Below, in pieces: positions 23,520-36,589 of a stretch of DNA of 64,000 bases. The notes beneath the pieces were generated by a model. That model had not been told where the DNA came from. It worked only from the letters and a program-made list of their open reading frames with translations, and searched no databases. Positions within the stretch are counted from its first letter, which is position 1. Every line of letters begins with the position of its first letter. Source of the DNA: Tachypleus tridentatus (Eukaryota > Arthropoda > Merostomata > Xiphosura > Limulidae). The DNA is taken from contig NC_134825.1 in assembly GCF_004210375.1 (NCBI RefSeq), forward strand, positions 69,741,558 to 69,805,557. Direction: 5' to 3'. The position numbers and the translations under genes were made by a program.

Positions 23520-24895
23520 GCTTCTCACGTGTCCAGAGTAGCCTTTACTATGATACTGGAAATTAGTGCAAGAATACCTAAGACGTTAATGAAATATTTC
23601 TTAGTAGGAGAATTTGTCATTACCATACAAACTACATTTCTACGTTTTGTCTAGTCACCACCCACATTCAATAAATTGTGGCAGATGTGGTTGGACAATA
23701 AAGGAAGATACTCAATATTGGTCTACCTCCGTAGGAATATATAATAACAAAATGCACCACTTCCCATTGCAGAATGCGAAGCCCAAATCAGGACAGCGAA
23801 GTTCAAGTGTAAAACCAGACTTGTTCAGAAAATAAGTTTGTACCAATTATATAAATATTAATGTTGAGGGCCTGGATCAGTTACATGTAGAATCTATCCG
23901 GTGTATACTTCCTTTTGTGAAGAGCAAAGATGGTTTACGTACCGCTGGAATAATAAAGCCGCCATCTTGCCAACTAAATGGTCACCTGCTACAACAGCTT
24001 CTTTTCATGAAAGTAGGGTTTTTACATTTTCATTCAGGTGACAATACGAAAATATAAAAATATTATATTTGTTCATGTTCAAAGTAATATATATATTTCA
24101 GTATTTTGGGAGTGGAACTAAAGCGTCTACAACCATACTTCGGTCAAACATAATACAAACAAGACAATAGGGTTGATACTTGCTTAATCCCGACATAATA
24201 ACACAAGCAATAATTAAGATATAGCGATATATATATCAATCACAATTTTAATTTTCCTATTTTTGTTTGGTAATATTCTACTACACTGTGTTCTCGTGCT
24301 GTTATTTAGGGATGATGTAAGTACCATCTCTACTATCTTGTCTTTAAAGGATTGATATTAGCTATCCCTACATTTACTTCCTTTTTTGAAAAGTTTTTGT
24401 TTACTCAGTGCTCATAGAATTAATCACACTTTTAACTCAAAGATACTGCAAAATATTAGCATTTAATATTACTGTTAACATTTTTAGTAACCTAATCCGG
24501 TCATAATTTATATCTCAAAATGTACGACTTACTTACACCTATACTTCATTTAAATTTTTATAATTAGATTAAACAATAAGTTATAATAAAAGGACCAGTA
24601 TATAAATTTATAATTTCTTTCTTGTTATATAACTTTAAAACATTTTGTTAATTAGAGCAACTTATATGTCATCGATAATTGCATTTCAACGACAATGATG
24701 TCTGAAAGCTTGTATGATTATTAACAGCCATTGTAAGAGAGTTGGAGGGGCAAGGATCACATCTTAGTTTTATAGTTTTTTTATTTGTTCATGTTAATGT
24801 GAAGGTTTTATGTTGTATTTTACTGTGATGATTGTTTTACATGTTTCCTCTAGTTAGTTTTAATTATTATTCTTGTTGTCGATGCAATTGTTTTT
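23520..24895. other. Unannotated AT-rich interval
   Basis: Nothing recognised. Confidence 0.5.
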
Positions 24896-24897
24896 AT

Positions 24898-25156
24898 TTA
24901 GCCATATGGTTATGACGTTCGATTCGTAATCTGAGGGTCGCGGGTTCGAATGCCCGTTACATCAAACATCCCTGCCCTTTTAGTCGTTGAGGCGTTATAA
25001 AGTGACGGTCAATCCAACTATTCGTTTGTGAAAGGGTAGCCCAAGAGGTGGATGGTGATGACTAGCTGCCTTCCCTCTAGTCTTACACTGCTAAATTATG
25101 GACGGCAAGCGCAGATAGCGCGGGTGTAGCTTTGCGCGAAATTTAAAACAAACAAA
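24898..25156 (+). repeat. Family A SINE, plus strand
   Basis: Head lightly truncated; B box GGTTCGAATGCCC; complete tail GTGTAGCTTTGCGCGAAATT and AAACAAACAAA end. Confidence 0.88.
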
Positions 25157-25384
25157 TAAATTTAATTATTTTCACGCAGAATGTGATATATACAAATATC
25201 CGTTATGTCTATTTTTATGATGTGTCTTTTAATACTTCAAACGTGCTATGTTTAGCTTTGTTTTAGTTAGGGCGAATTTAAAATTATTGAATATAAAACT
25301 TGTTGAATTTAAATATCTATTAAAACTTACTTAAAATTCACTCTATATTACCGGAACAGTTCAAACTGTTGGCTTATTCATGTA

Positions 25385-26307
25385 CATTACATGGTCAAAG
25401 TATGTTGATACCCATATGTGCTTGTTGAACATCTCATTCCAAAGTCATTAATGTGGAATTGGTCTCCTCTTTGCTGCTATAACAGCTTCCACTCTTCTTG
25501 GAAGGCTTTTCACAAGAATTTGGAGTCCGCATTCCAATTAATCACAAAGATGGTAGATTGGGTTGAGGTCAGAGCTCTGTGCAAGCCAGTCATGTTCTTC
25601 CACACCAACTTCGGCAGACCATGTCTTTATGGACCTCGCTTTGTGCACAGGAGCATTGTCATGCTGAAACAGAAAAGGGCCTTTCCCAAACTGTTGTCAA
25701 AAGGTTGGAAGCACACAATTCTCCAGAATGTCATTTTATGTCGTAGCATTAAGATTTTCCTTCACTAGAACTAAAGAGCCCAGCCCAAACTATAAAACCA
25801 GCCCCACACCATTATTCCTCCTCCATATATTTCGTTTCCACTACATCACTCCAGCCGACGTTTGGCGTTACGTATGGTAATCTTAGGCTTGTGTGTGGCT
25901 GCTTGGCCATGGAAACCCATGTCATGAAGTTCCTGACGAACAGTTTTTGCGCTGACGTTGCTTCCAGAGGCAGTTTGGAACTCTGTAGTGAGTGTTGTAA
26001 CTGTGGACACACGATTTTTACACGCTACGCGTTTCAGCACTCGGCGGTTCCATTCTGTAAGCTTGTGTGGCCTATCGCTTCGTGATTGAGCTGTTGTTGC
26101 TCCTAGACATTTTCACTTCACAATAACAGCACTTACGGTTGACTGGGGCAGCTCTCGCAAGGCAGAAATTTGACGAACTGACTTGTTTAAAACATGACAG
26201 TGTTATGTTGAAAGTCACTGAGCTCTTATTTTATGCACCTTTTAACAATGGGAGTAGTTAAAATAGCCGAACCCACCAATTAGAAGGATATTTATGGTCA
26301 TATAGTG
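25385..26307 (-). mobile_element. Tc1-like DNA transposon, degenerate
   Basis: The transposase reads on the minus strand. Diverged termini (TACATTACATGGTCAAAGTA at the left; TACACTATATGACCATAAAT on the minus strand at the right) resemble Tc1-family ends. Boundaries are approximate because the ends have drifted. Confidence 0.75.
25420..26110 (-). pseudogene. Tc1-like transposase pseudogene
   Basis: Tc1 transposases use a bipartite helix-turn-helix and a DDE catalytic core to move at TA sites. Pieces seen from 26110 downwards are: NRVSTVTTLTTEFQ..GSNVSAKTVRQELHDMGFHG (second DNA-binding half), ITIRNAKRRLEW, LGSLVLVKENLNATT near 25760, FGKGPFLFQHDNAPVHKARS near 25660 (second catalytic Asp) and LNPIYHL near 25560, replacing the usual LNPIEHLW catalytic-Glu site, so the Glu is mutated. 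Several stops and at least two frame changes are present. The N-terminal ~90 residues and the first catalytic Asp block (WSDESRF in the family) are largely deleted or unreadable. Confidence 0.85.
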
Positions 26308-26475
26308 TATATGTTTTATACAGAAGTTTGTTGTATATGCATAAGTCTTCATTAAGATGTTTAACTTTTTAATACGTGATGAATATGGTTGTTATTGTTA
26401 AAAATTGTCAACTATTTCTGACTTCAAACAATTCTGTTGCTAACATTATTATAAGACGTTATAGTAAATCTACGT

Positions 26476-26682
26476 TATAATAAATGAGTATGTCAGGCAT
26501 GCTTTTCTTTAGGAATTCCAGATGATAGCAACTAAATACACAATTTGATTAAGGTACCAATAAATAGGATACAGTTAATGTTTCTTTATCGACAACTATT
26601 TTCTCCAAGCCCGTTCTGTTGGCTGTCGTTTTGCTATATAGTAGATAAGGACAATGGGAATCTCGTTAATCCATTCATGCTG

Positions 26683-26715
<33 letters not shown>

Positions 26716-27145
26716 GTAATTGATGAATGATAAAGAATTTGAAGTTATCTTTGGTAAGAAAAAAGATATAAAATAACTAATGACAAGTGATTTCCAGTCA
26801 ATCGTTTAAAAAATCCAGTTATAATACAATAAATTAGGATAACAATTTCAATGTGACGACCATGAACATAATGATGATGCAGCTGAGTTTCAAGATTTGA
26901 TATGAATTTCGTGCAACACGAGAGCTATCTGTGGGAGTCGTTCCTAATTTCATAATGTAACACTAGATGGAAGATAGCTAGTCATCACCAACCAGCTCCA
27001 ACACTTGGGCTACTGAACGTAGCATTAAACGCCACCACTGCTGAAAGGGTGAACATGTTTGGTGGGCGAAGATTCGAACTAGCGACCCGCAGGTTTTAGT
27101 AAATAGAAGTAAATTTGAATGAATGAAAATTTAGTAGAACCGCAA
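26476..27145. repeat. Unclassified dispersed repeat, copy 1 (interrupted by a SINE)
   Basis: 26476-26862 is about 85% like 37698-38088 by eye, including exact blocks such as GGGAATCTCGTTAATCCATTC and ATTTCCAGTCAATCGTTTAA. After an insertion of about 250 bp (26863-27117) the copies realign at GAATGAAAAT..AGAACCGC. No coding capacity or terminal repeats were recognised. Confidence 0.82.
26898..27097 (-). repeat. Family A SINE, minus strand, diverged
   Basis: Tail complement GAATTTCGTGCAACACGAGAGC and body blocks GATAGCTAGTCATCACCA and GGTGAACATGTTTGG, with internal deletion. It lies in the insertion that splits the dispersed repeat. Confidence 0.8.
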
Positions 27146-27529
27146 AATATATATATAAAAGAAGTATTAAGCATTGAAGCTGGAACTTCAGTTAATAATA
27201 CAACGACATCTGCTGCTGGCAATGCTTGATCATAAAGCAGTATATGAACTCTTGCATTTGACTTTCATAGTGGCACGTGCCTCGCCAAGGTCATCCTCAA
27301 TGCTTGTTAGGAGAATTCAAAGTACAGTTAAAAGAACAACAACACATTGTTGTACTCAAATCCCTAAATAGAAGTTGCTCCATCTCATGGAAATGCAAGT
27401 TTAGGTAAGATGAATGGAAGTACCATTACTGAAATTTCTGTTATGCTTGATGAGTCTATTACAGATACTTATTTAGATTTTTCTAAACGTATTGGTAGAC
27501 TTTCATTGTTATGATGCTTGACTTATTCA

Positions 27530-27795
27530 AACGTTTCCGCAAAGCTACACAGATGATTATTTGCTCATAGGTGTCCCTAATTTTAAGCTGAAAGACTGAA
27601 GAAGATAAGTAGATAACAGTAACCACCACCAATATTTGAACCACTACCATTTGATTGAATAGTCGGACTTGATTGTCATTCTTATATATAGAGAGAGCAC
27701 CCATGGAGCACGATGTTTTCCAACAACAGAACTCGAGAGACGAACCATCTGGTTCATAGTTAGAACGTGCTATACTACTAAGCCACGTCTGCCCT
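27530..27795 (-). repeat. Very old family A SINE, minus strand
   Basis: Block order is conserved (CGCAAAGCTACAC, GTCCCTAATTTTAAG, AACAGTAACCACCACCA, GGACTTGATTGTCATT) but with heavy substitution. Confidence 0.6.
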
Positions 27796-27899
27796 TGTTG
27801 TGATGAAAACTAACTATTAAAGACATCTGAATTATATCTTTTAAAAGTTAGATTTGTCTAGACATTGTAAAAACTGTGGTCATTTGAGAATTTATTTTC

Positions 27900-28060
27900 T
27901 TCATGTAAGTTGACCCTATGGTAGAGCTGCATAATAATAGTGACAGTCAATCCCTTTTCGTGGATGGTGGGTAGTAGGATACTGATGACTGGACGACTTC
28001 TCTTCGGTCAGTAATTAAAGTTAGGGACGACAGCAAATAGCTTTAGTAACTCTTTATTAA
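27900..28060 (+). repeat. Very old SINE fragment, plus strand
   Basis: Traces of the body (AGTGACAGTCAATCCC, GATGGTGGGTAG, CTGATGACTGGACGACTTC, AGGGACGACAGCAAATAGC) in family A order; head lost. Confidence 0.55.
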
Positions 28061-29830
28061 GTATTAACTAAATTAAAGATTTAATATTTGATAACTAAAT
28101 TTACAAAACATTTAATTTCTAATCCAAAAAGAGTTAAACGTTAGTTAGATCTTGTTAGGTTAACTTTAACAGACCCAGAATCAAATATAGTACAACTAGA
28201 ATACTAATTAACATAAGCTTGAGCAGCAAAATAAATAAATATGTATACATTTTATCATATAAGATTCTATAACATTAACTCTAATAATTATTATACCTAA
28301 AACTATTGAGTAGTTTAAAATCATTGGTTAAGTTAGTGTAAAAGATATGTGCGACAGTTTCTCTCTTTTCCTTAGTTGTTTATAACATACCAAAGTTATG
28401 CTGTTTAGTTGAAATAAGTAATCTATTGTTTCGTTGTAGAACACTTAATTGAACAATCAGACAGAATCATTTTATTTGATTTCAGGGTGTTATTTAATTA
28501 TCAGGTTATAATCTATTGTATCATTGTGGACAGTTCATTAGTACATTATCACTTTATTTTATTACAGAACCTTTATTGTTTGACTCTGTAAGAAAATCAA
28601 TTGGCAACTTGTGATGAAGCAAGACATTTTCATGTCAATGTATTTGAATGCTATTTTGTTCATTGAGTGTAGACCAATAATTAAATATCAAGTATGAGCT
28701 AAAGACATTAATTTATTTTGTAGTGATAAAATGCAACAGTAAATAAGGTCCCAGGTAAAAATATAATAACTGATAATAGTAAAAACACAAATAAAAAGAA
28801 ATTCGATAATATTCTTTGAAAAGATTTAGAATGGTTACAAATCTTATATTGTGTTATCACATTAACCGTAAATCCTTTTGAGGTAGACCGTCTAAATGTT
28901 GCTTGCTGTTTTGGTAGTGCTAATTAGTGCTAATTTTGCTTGGTTGACCTCTCTGGTGTTAAATATGTTCAGTTCAATGTCGCTGTTTTTTTCCTATAAA
29001 TGCCATCTCAATATATTCCTTTTGGTGTTACTTACTACTTTTTTCTACAGTTCCTTTTATTGTACTTACCAGTCCAACATTGACGACAAAAAAACCCTAC
29101 GTAAACACAGTAATATTATTAGTACTATTTTACGTTCAATCGGTATTTTATAAAACAAATGTTTTAAAACATTTGTATTTATTTATTTAACAGATAAGTA
29201 GACAGAATAAATTGTACCTCATAAACATTCTGTGTTTATGGAGTTTAGTGCATGGATTCCAACTGAATTTTGATAAATTTAGTGTTGTTTTTACAAACAA
29301 AGACAAGATTTCGTGGGAGTGACCTCTAGGAACCCTTGGCGGTAAAGTTTGTCCAGTGCTGGCGACCCGCTGTAACGGATATTGGTGTTATGTGAATCGA
29401 ACTTCCCCTCATTTGTCAGAGGTACTTGGCTAAGTAGCATGACATTCATGGAGGCTAAGGAGCCAATAATAATTTGGCCTTATTCAGGTTCTTTGAACTG
29501 ACCATTGTTCCTTTTGCTTTAAATAAGCGAGTAAGAAAGCGTAAAAGATTTGACATAAGAACAAGAAGGCAATGATATAAATGCCTTTCTTGGATAGGCT
29601 CAGAGAAAGGAAGACTACTATGAAACCATTGAAAAAAAGAAAAAAATTCACCTCATTGATATACGGTCTTGCTTTAGAAATAGGATGTATACATCTGTAG
29701 GTATTGGGCCGAAGAACAAAAGAAACATGACCTTTTCTCGCAGGACTGTCATGTTAAATTAGTGTTCAACAGTTTATTGTCTTTGTTAAACTTTATAATA
29801 GTACCTTCGAGCGATGATTCTTTAACGAAT
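28061..29830. other. Unannotated AT-rich interval
   Basis: An 85-codon ATG frame at 28896-29153 is strongly hydrophobic but has no family resemblance. No repeats were recognised. Confidence 0.45.
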
Positions 29831-29831
29831 G

Positions 29832-29989
29832 AGGGTCCGGCATGGCCAGGTGGTTGGGGCGTTCGACTCGTAATCGAAGGTCACGGGTTCGAATCCCTGT
29901 CATACCAAACATGCTCGTCTTTTCAACGGTGGAAGAGTTATAATGCAACGTTCAATCCCACTATTCGTTGGTAAAAGAGTAGCCCAATT
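29832..29989 (+). repeat. Family A SINE, 3' truncated
   Basis: Well-preserved tRNA-like head (CCGGCATGGCCAGGTGGTTG, GGTTCGAATCCC), ending abruptly in the body after AAGAGTAGCCCAATTGG. Confidence 0.85.
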
Positions 29990-31435
29990 GGTTTTGTTGA
30001 AACGTCATTCTCAAGTCTACGTTTTTGAAAATGTTATATCATATATTATTTTTTATTACTTATAATGATGTATCAAAGAACATAAGAACAACCTTTTCAT
30101 AAGTACATAAAATAACTTCAGTTAGTGTTATATCTCTTCCTTGACGGTTCTGTATTTTTAAAAGATAACACTAAAACGTGAAGCACTTATAAAAGAAGCG
30201 TGAACTGCAGTTGGTTTTCAGTTACTTTTCCGTGTCACATAAAATTTGTACTGTACACAAATGTGGCATTACAATGTGCTGGTTAGGTAAGGAAGATAGC
30301 AGAACACGGTTATTGTAACGCTAGTTCAACATTTATAAATCACCTTGGAAAAAATAAAAAACGACGAATGGTTTAGTTTATCATATTATGCTTATCTATC
30401 TGTTATTCCTATCTGTATTCATTCATTAGTTACAGACGTTAGAGCGGATTATATTACGTTTTACGTATATTCATGTTTAAACAATATTGTAAATTATAGT
30501 CTATTCTTTATCTGATGTTACTTTTATTAAACGTCTAAAACGTTTAGTATATATATATATATATATTAGTATTAATTTTATCATTATATGTTTTTATTTT
30601 ATGGACAATTTTAGCTTGTTAGCTTAGAACATGGGCTCAGAACTAGCCTAATTTTTTAAAGTTAGTCAAACTCCATGAAACATTATTAGAATTATGGCCG
30701 AAAATGGAAAAACAATGCTTTAAATCATTGTAAGTATGAGTGCTAGAACATTATATTAAATTAGCCATCCTCTTTATTTGGTTAATTTTTAGTTTTGATC
30801 TATGAGGGTTGCTTGTTTTATCAGGTGTAGCAATTAAATAATTCTATCTCGACACCTTAAGAAGTATATACAGATATATTCAGTATGAAAATACACACAC
30901 ATACATATATGTATACACGTTTGAAATTGGTTCGTATTTGTGAGTTTTCTCTCTCGTTACTATTGTTTAATATTCTTTTCTCATGCCATCCTTCTGTTTC
31001 AAGATTATACTCCACGTGATTGTAAAATATTTTGTTTATATAAAAGGTGTTGTATTTTACGAATTTGATCACACAATTTTTAGATTAAAATTTCGTATTT
31101 TGTGACATTTCGTATTTATATATATATAAAGAGTGTGACAATATGACTTTGTATTATTTGAACATGTTTATAATGCGAACAATAGATATATAATATTAAT
31201 ACTGTCATTATTACTATATGTTTGCGAAGAGCCAATAATAATATTTTAATGTGTACATTATAGTGGTCTTTAAGTGGTATATCGTACTTTTAAGTTATTG
31301 TAGTGTTTGGGTTCAGCCAGATCGTTTCTTTATAATTTCAATGTGCTTATTTTTGAAACAGTAAATTTTATTTTCCCTATGCTGCACGCAGTGATCTACA
31401 TGTACATTTCAAGTATGGTACTATACACTAATATT
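29990..31435. other. Unannotated AT-rich interval with a (TA)n microsatellite
   Basis: (TA)n at 30548-30566; otherwise nothing recognised. Confidence 0.5.
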
Positions 31436-31556
31436 TGCCCCCCTCTAGTACAGCGGTATGCCCACGGATTTATAATGCTAAAATCAGGTGTTCGATTCCC
31501 GTTGGTGGGCTTAGCAGATAGCCCGATGTGGCTTTGCTGTGAGAAAACACACAAAT
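31436..31556 (+). repeat. tRNA-derived SINE (family C)
   Basis: CTAGTACAGCGGTATGCCC, GTTCGATTCCCGTTGGTGGG, then tail AGCAGATAGCCCGATGTGGC and AAAACACACAAA. Confidence 0.85.
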
Positions 31557-31559
31557 ACT

Positions 31560-31790
31560 TACATCTCTGACATTAGATCTCTATTATCGTATTGTATAAT
31601 AATATCTCTAACTTTCAATCTTGGGTATAATATTATACACCAATATCTCTGACATTAGACCTCTATTATCGTATTGTATAATAATATCTTTGACTTTCAA
31701 TCTTGGGTATAATATCATACACCAATATCTCTAACTTTAGACCTCAAGTATCATATTATTCTTTAATAATATGGACTTTAGACTTTAAAT
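31560..31790. repeat. 82-bp tandem repeat, about 2.7 copies
   Basis: GACATTAGATCTCTATTATC (31569) recurs at 31651 and, diverged, at 31733. Each unit contains two related halves (AATATCTCTAACTTTCAATC and AATATCTCTGACATTAGACC). Confidence 0.85.
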
Positions 31791-31799
31791 ATTACATCG

Positions 31800-32870
31800 A
31801 ACTTTTTCATTACTATTCTGAAATGTGAATTCAAGTAATACATGTAATAAGTTGTAATTTTGTGAGGTTTTCATATCTGCCTATAATAAAACAAAACAAT
31901 CAATAACTTTGATAAACTTACACTAAAATATCTCACTTCGGCTACTTCCACAGAATTGTTTGATCACTGATCCCTCGAGAATATTCTGCTAAATAAATCG
32001 ATATTTGCGATAAATTTTCTAATAACACTATTATTATTCTTCAGCATGTTTCATCAACACTTTAACACATCGCATGTTTATCACACACTAAACATCTATA
32101 CATATATACTCTTCTATTATATTAAAGTCTAGAGGTCAACAATGTTTTGCACTGAGCGGCACTGCATTTACAATAGCATTAAAACTTCACGAAACTAAGA
32201 GGAAGCGTGGAAACACAATTATGTAAACTAAATAAACCAATTCTTTAAACGAATTATGATCGCATAACTGTTCGTAGAGCATATGCTTTATATTTAGATT
32301 TTGGTTGTGGAAGTTTTGTTTTTTACGCCAAACGTGCATGGCCTGCCAGTATACTTACCAATAAAATTATTACCTGTAGCAGGGTTAGGAAGTATTGTAC
32401 TTTTTATTGAAGTCGTCATCAGGCAAAGCCGTGTGAAAAACTTGCGCTAACATAATATTTCCTGATCAGTCAAGACAAAATGTTTCTTAAATTATAAGCG
32501 ATATTTACCCAAATACACGTGCTTTCTTGTTTATAGAAACACAAAACAGTCATCATAAACAAGAAAACACGTTTTCTCTTGTATTTTTCGCTTTATTCAT
32601 GCGATAGCGAGCTGGAAGTATTGTTACTGAGACATCGTGATATTTGTTAATTGAAATAAATACTTCTGTATTTAGATCCAAGAAGAAATGGTGGAAAGGG
32701 CCGCTCTCTTCAACTGTAGCCTCGAGTGTCCTTCAGCAAGAATTGATTTTCTAATTCCAGTCCACGACAAAGCATAGCAGGCTCAGCTTACATCGATCTC
32801 GTAGTTTATAAAAAATCAACCCAATTTTGAAGTTTTATGCTGCGGGTATAGGTTAATTAAGTTATAAAGA
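31800..32870. other. Unannotated AT-rich interval
   Basis: Nothing recognised. Confidence 0.5.
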
Positions 32871-32876
32871 ATATAA

Positions 32877-33376
32877 CTAAAGCATGCTTTTATCCATTTT
32901 TATATTTGAATGTTTACCCATGTTGCTTTTATCCAGTTTTATATTTGAATGTTTACCCATGTTGCTTTTATCCAGTTTTATATTTGAATGTTTACCCATG
33001 TTGCTTTTTTCCATTTTTATATTTGAATGTTTACCCATGTTGCTTTTTTCCATTTTTATCTTCGAATGTGTTCCCATGTTGCTTATTTTCACTTTTAACT
33101 CTGAATGTGTTCCCATGTTACTTATTTCCAGTTTTATCTTTGAATGTGTTCTCATGTTGCTTTTTTCCAGTTTTATTTTTGAATGTTTACCCATGTTGCT
33201 TATTTTCATTTTTATCTTCGAATGTGTTCCCATGTTGCTTATTTTCACTTTTAACTCTGAATGTGTTCCCATGTTACTTATTTCCAGTTTTATCTTTGAA
33301 TGTGTTCCCATCTTGCTTATTTCCAGTTTTATCTTTGAATGTGTTCCCATGTTGCTTATTTACAGTTTTATCTTTG
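32877..33376. repeat. 39-bp minisatellite, about 12-13 copies
   Basis: The unit (for example CCCATGTTGCTTTTATCCAG plus TTTTATATTTGAATGTTTA) repeats with substitutions and almost no indels. Because 39 is a multiple of three, stop-free frames stay open for 157-186 codons on both strands (13-residue repeats such as MGTHSKIKLEISN on the minus strand). Open frames here follow from the period and do not by themselves indicate a gene. Confidence 0.95.
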
Positions 33377-33469
33377 CATGTGTTTGAAGTAAGTACCTTA
33401 CGAAATCGCCATTCTTTTTTGTCATACAGGTCTGTATGTACATCTTGTGCTATTGCTGGTCAATAGTTC

Positions 33470-34500
33470 AAGATTTGGGGACTGTGGCAGATAGTTTTAG
33501 TAGTTTTATTACAGATATAAATATGGTTCAAAAAGCATATATCCCGTGCCTAACCGCTGACTTCATAGTTTTAACTATTTTCACAGAGCTTCAGAATGCA
33601 GTTGGCCTAACTTGAATCTGTAATATGTATTAAAGTTTCTTTTCTCTCAATGGAAAACGTTTCATCCGCCAGAGACCAATCAAATGAAATAATACTGTTT
33701 ACGAATTACATGATATTGTGAAGTATCTACAAATGATTTAGGCGTATTTTGTATTTTGTTAATTTACCAAAATACTGCATAAAGTCAAAATAAACATGCC
33801 AGGATAAGGAACGTATTTGATCCGTACGCTCGGGGACTATAAACATAATCTATAAATACCGTAATAAACTCATTTGTTACGAGGGGTTACACTAACAGAT
33901 AGGACTAAACAAGTTTTAGAAGATAATTCGCGTAGTTTTCTAGTGTTAGGAAGATAAAATAACAAACGAAAATGCACAACTTTTTAGCTTGGTTAAAAAA
34001 CTAATAAATTCCTACCAAATGTTAACGTTGATAACTGTTAGCTTGAAACTGAATGCTTTACTAAATCCTTACATGTAGCCCATCCTTACAAAACAGTAGC
34101 AGCCACGACATGATGTTGCTAACCGAACAGTTTCCAATAGCTCCGTTCTTACTTGGCAACGGCATGATCAGCGGCTGAAGAGGTTTTTTTGTTTGCCGTT
34201 GAGAGACTCTTGTCTTTTTGCTTGCAATATCCACAGCAAGCCGTGGGATAGTCAGTTGGGAATGATGAACCCTCAAGTAAAAACTAAATAATGAAAAGTT
34301 GACATGTTACTTGTTGGGTTGGTTACACAACATGGTAATTAGACTAATATATCTTGAAATTGGTAGGCCTAAAATGCTCATAGTTACAAAGCTGTTATGC
34401 AGAGACAAAAGCGATGCTTCAGTTTCTTGTAAACTTTTTAAATTAATCAGAGAATATCAGATAAATAAGGAAGGTAAATAACACATGTAAGATACAAATA
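33470..34500. other. Unannotated interval
   Basis: Frames of 60-71 codons at 34061-34481 without recognised motifs. Confidence 0.45.
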
Positions 34501-35043
34501 TTTGAAATGTTTACATAATAATATATATATATACAACTGACGATACTGGTTTGAAAGTGGTGAAATTTAACAGAAAAATCTACTTTTTAACCGTTTTTTC
34601 TTGAGGAGGTTAGAAACGGTGAAACACTAAGTTTTAAAGATAAATTAATGAGAAATATGCAATTGTTATCTAGTTGCTGCTAGATAGTGAACAAAATACA
34701 GTAACAATGTGCAACAATACGGTAAAATACATACGAAGTGACCTAAATTATGAGTATTATTACACGTATGACTCAAGTATGACTCAAAGGAAAAGTTATT
34801 TAGACGATTATAAATAAATAAAATAAATATTTACCTTTTAGATAACTAGCAGCGCTCTAGTGAGTAAGAAACTAACAATTAAACTAGTGAGTAACTAGAA
34901 ATGTCATAAACAGATAAGTAACCTTATAACTTGTTATGTTAGAAACAAATAACATTGAAAAACTAAATTATGAAGAAACACATAGTTCAATAAGTGAGTA
35001 AATAAGATATAAAGAAGAACTCAATCTAGTATGTAAGTAACAA
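34501..35043. repeat. Degenerate fringe of the 79-bp/35-bp satellite
   Basis: Eroded versions of the satellite words (GTGAGTAACTAGAAATG, GTAACCTTATAACTTG, AGTATGTAAGTAACAAAG) with irregular spacing grade into the ordered array. Confidence 0.6.
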
Positions 35044-36283
35044 AGTCACACACACTTAGTCCAGTAAGTATTTAACATTTAACAACCTTATACACACTTA
35101 GTGTAACAAATGTAAGTAACAAAGTCACACACACTTAGTCCAGTGAGTATTTAACACTTAACAACCTTATACACTCTTAGTGTAACAAATGTAAGTAACA
35201 AAGTCACACACACTTAATCCAGTGAGTATTTAACATCTAACAACCTTATACACACTTAGTGTAACAAATGTAAGTAACAAAGTCACACACACTTAGTCCA
35301 GTGAGTATTTAACATTTAACAACCTTATACACTCTTAGTGTAACAAATGTAAGTAACAAAGTCACACACACTTAGTCCAGTGAGTATTTAACATCTAACA
35401 ACCTTATACACACTTAGTGTAACAAATGTAAGTAACAAAGTCACACACACTTAGTCCAGTGAGTATTTAACATTTAACAACCTTATACACACTTAGTGTT
35501 ACAAATGTAAGTAACAAAGTCACACACTTAGTCCAGTGAGTATTTAACATTTAACAACCTTATACACACTTGGTGTAACAAATGTAAGTAACAAAGTCAC
35601 ACACACTTAGTCCAGTGAGTATTTAACATTTAACAACCTTATACACACTTAGTGTAACAAATGTAAGTAACAAAGTCACACACACTTAGTCCAGTGAGTA
35701 TTTAACATTTAACAACCTTATACACACTTAGTGTAACAAATGTAAGTAACAAAGTCACACACACTTAGTCCAGTGAGTATTTAACATTTAACAACCTTAT
35801 ACACACTTAGTGTAACAAATGTAAGTAACAAAGTCACACACACTTAGTCCAGTGAGTATTTAACATCTAACAACCTTATACACACTTAGTGTAACAAATG
35901 TAAGTAAAAAAGTCACACACACTTAGTCCAGTGAGTATTTAACATTTAACAACCTTATACACACTTAGTGTAACAAATGTAAGTAACAAAGTCACACACA
36001 CTTAGTCCAGTGAGTATTTAACATTTAACAACCTTATACACACTTAGTGTAACAAATGTAAGTAACAAAGTCACACACACTTAGTCCAGTGAGTATTTAA
36101 CATTTAACAACCTTATACACTCTTAGTGTAACAAATGTAAGTAACAAAGTCACACACACTTAATCCAGTGAGTATTTAACATTTAACAACCTTATACACA
36201 CTTAGTGTAACAAATGTAAGTAACAAAGTCACACACACTTAGTCCAGTGAGTATTTAACATTTAACAACCTTATACACACTTA
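35044..36283. repeat. 79-bp satellite array, about 16 copies
   Basis: AGTCACACACACTTAGTCCA starts units at 35044, 35123, 35202, 35281 and so on to 36227, a 79-bp step with one 2-bp deletion. Units differ mainly at a few fixed sites (CATTTAAC/CATCTAAC, ACACACTT/ACACTCTT). Each unit holds two copies of a shorter ACACTTAGT-headed monomer. Confidence 0.97.
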
Positions 36284-36560
36284 GTCCAGTATGCAAGTAA
36301 CAATCTTATACACACTTAGTCCAGTAAGTAAGTAATAAAGTTATACACACTTAGTCCAGTATGCAAGTAACAATCTTATACACACTTAGTCCAGTAAGTA
36401 AGTAATAAAGTTATACACACTTAGTCCAGTATGCAAGTAACAACCTTATACACACTTAGTCCAGTAAGTAAGTAATAAAGTTATACACACTTAGTCCAGT
36501 ATGTAACAAAGTTATACACACTTAGTCCAGTAAGTATTTAACACTTAACAAAGTTATAAA
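36284..36560. repeat. 35-bp satellite arranged as 70-bp dimers
   Basis: Two 35-bp monomers alternate: ACACTTAGTCCAGTATGCAA.. and ACACTTAGTCCAGTAAGTAA... They share ACACTTAGTCCAGT with the 79-bp unit, so both arrays have one ancestor. Confidence 0.93.
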
Positions 36561-36589
36561 GAAACATGTATTCTTGTATTTTGTTTCGT

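Noticed and set aside
28896-29153. Hydrophobic 85-residue protein
   Set aside because: T-rich DNA gives Leu/Phe/Ser-rich frames by chance; no motif or splice context.
32877-33466. Repeat protein genes on either strand
   Set aside because: Open frames follow from a 39-bp period lacking stops; no start context, splice context or second source of evidence.
35044-36283. CRISPR-like array
   Set aside because: Whole units repeat without unique spacers, in an animal genome; it is a satellite.
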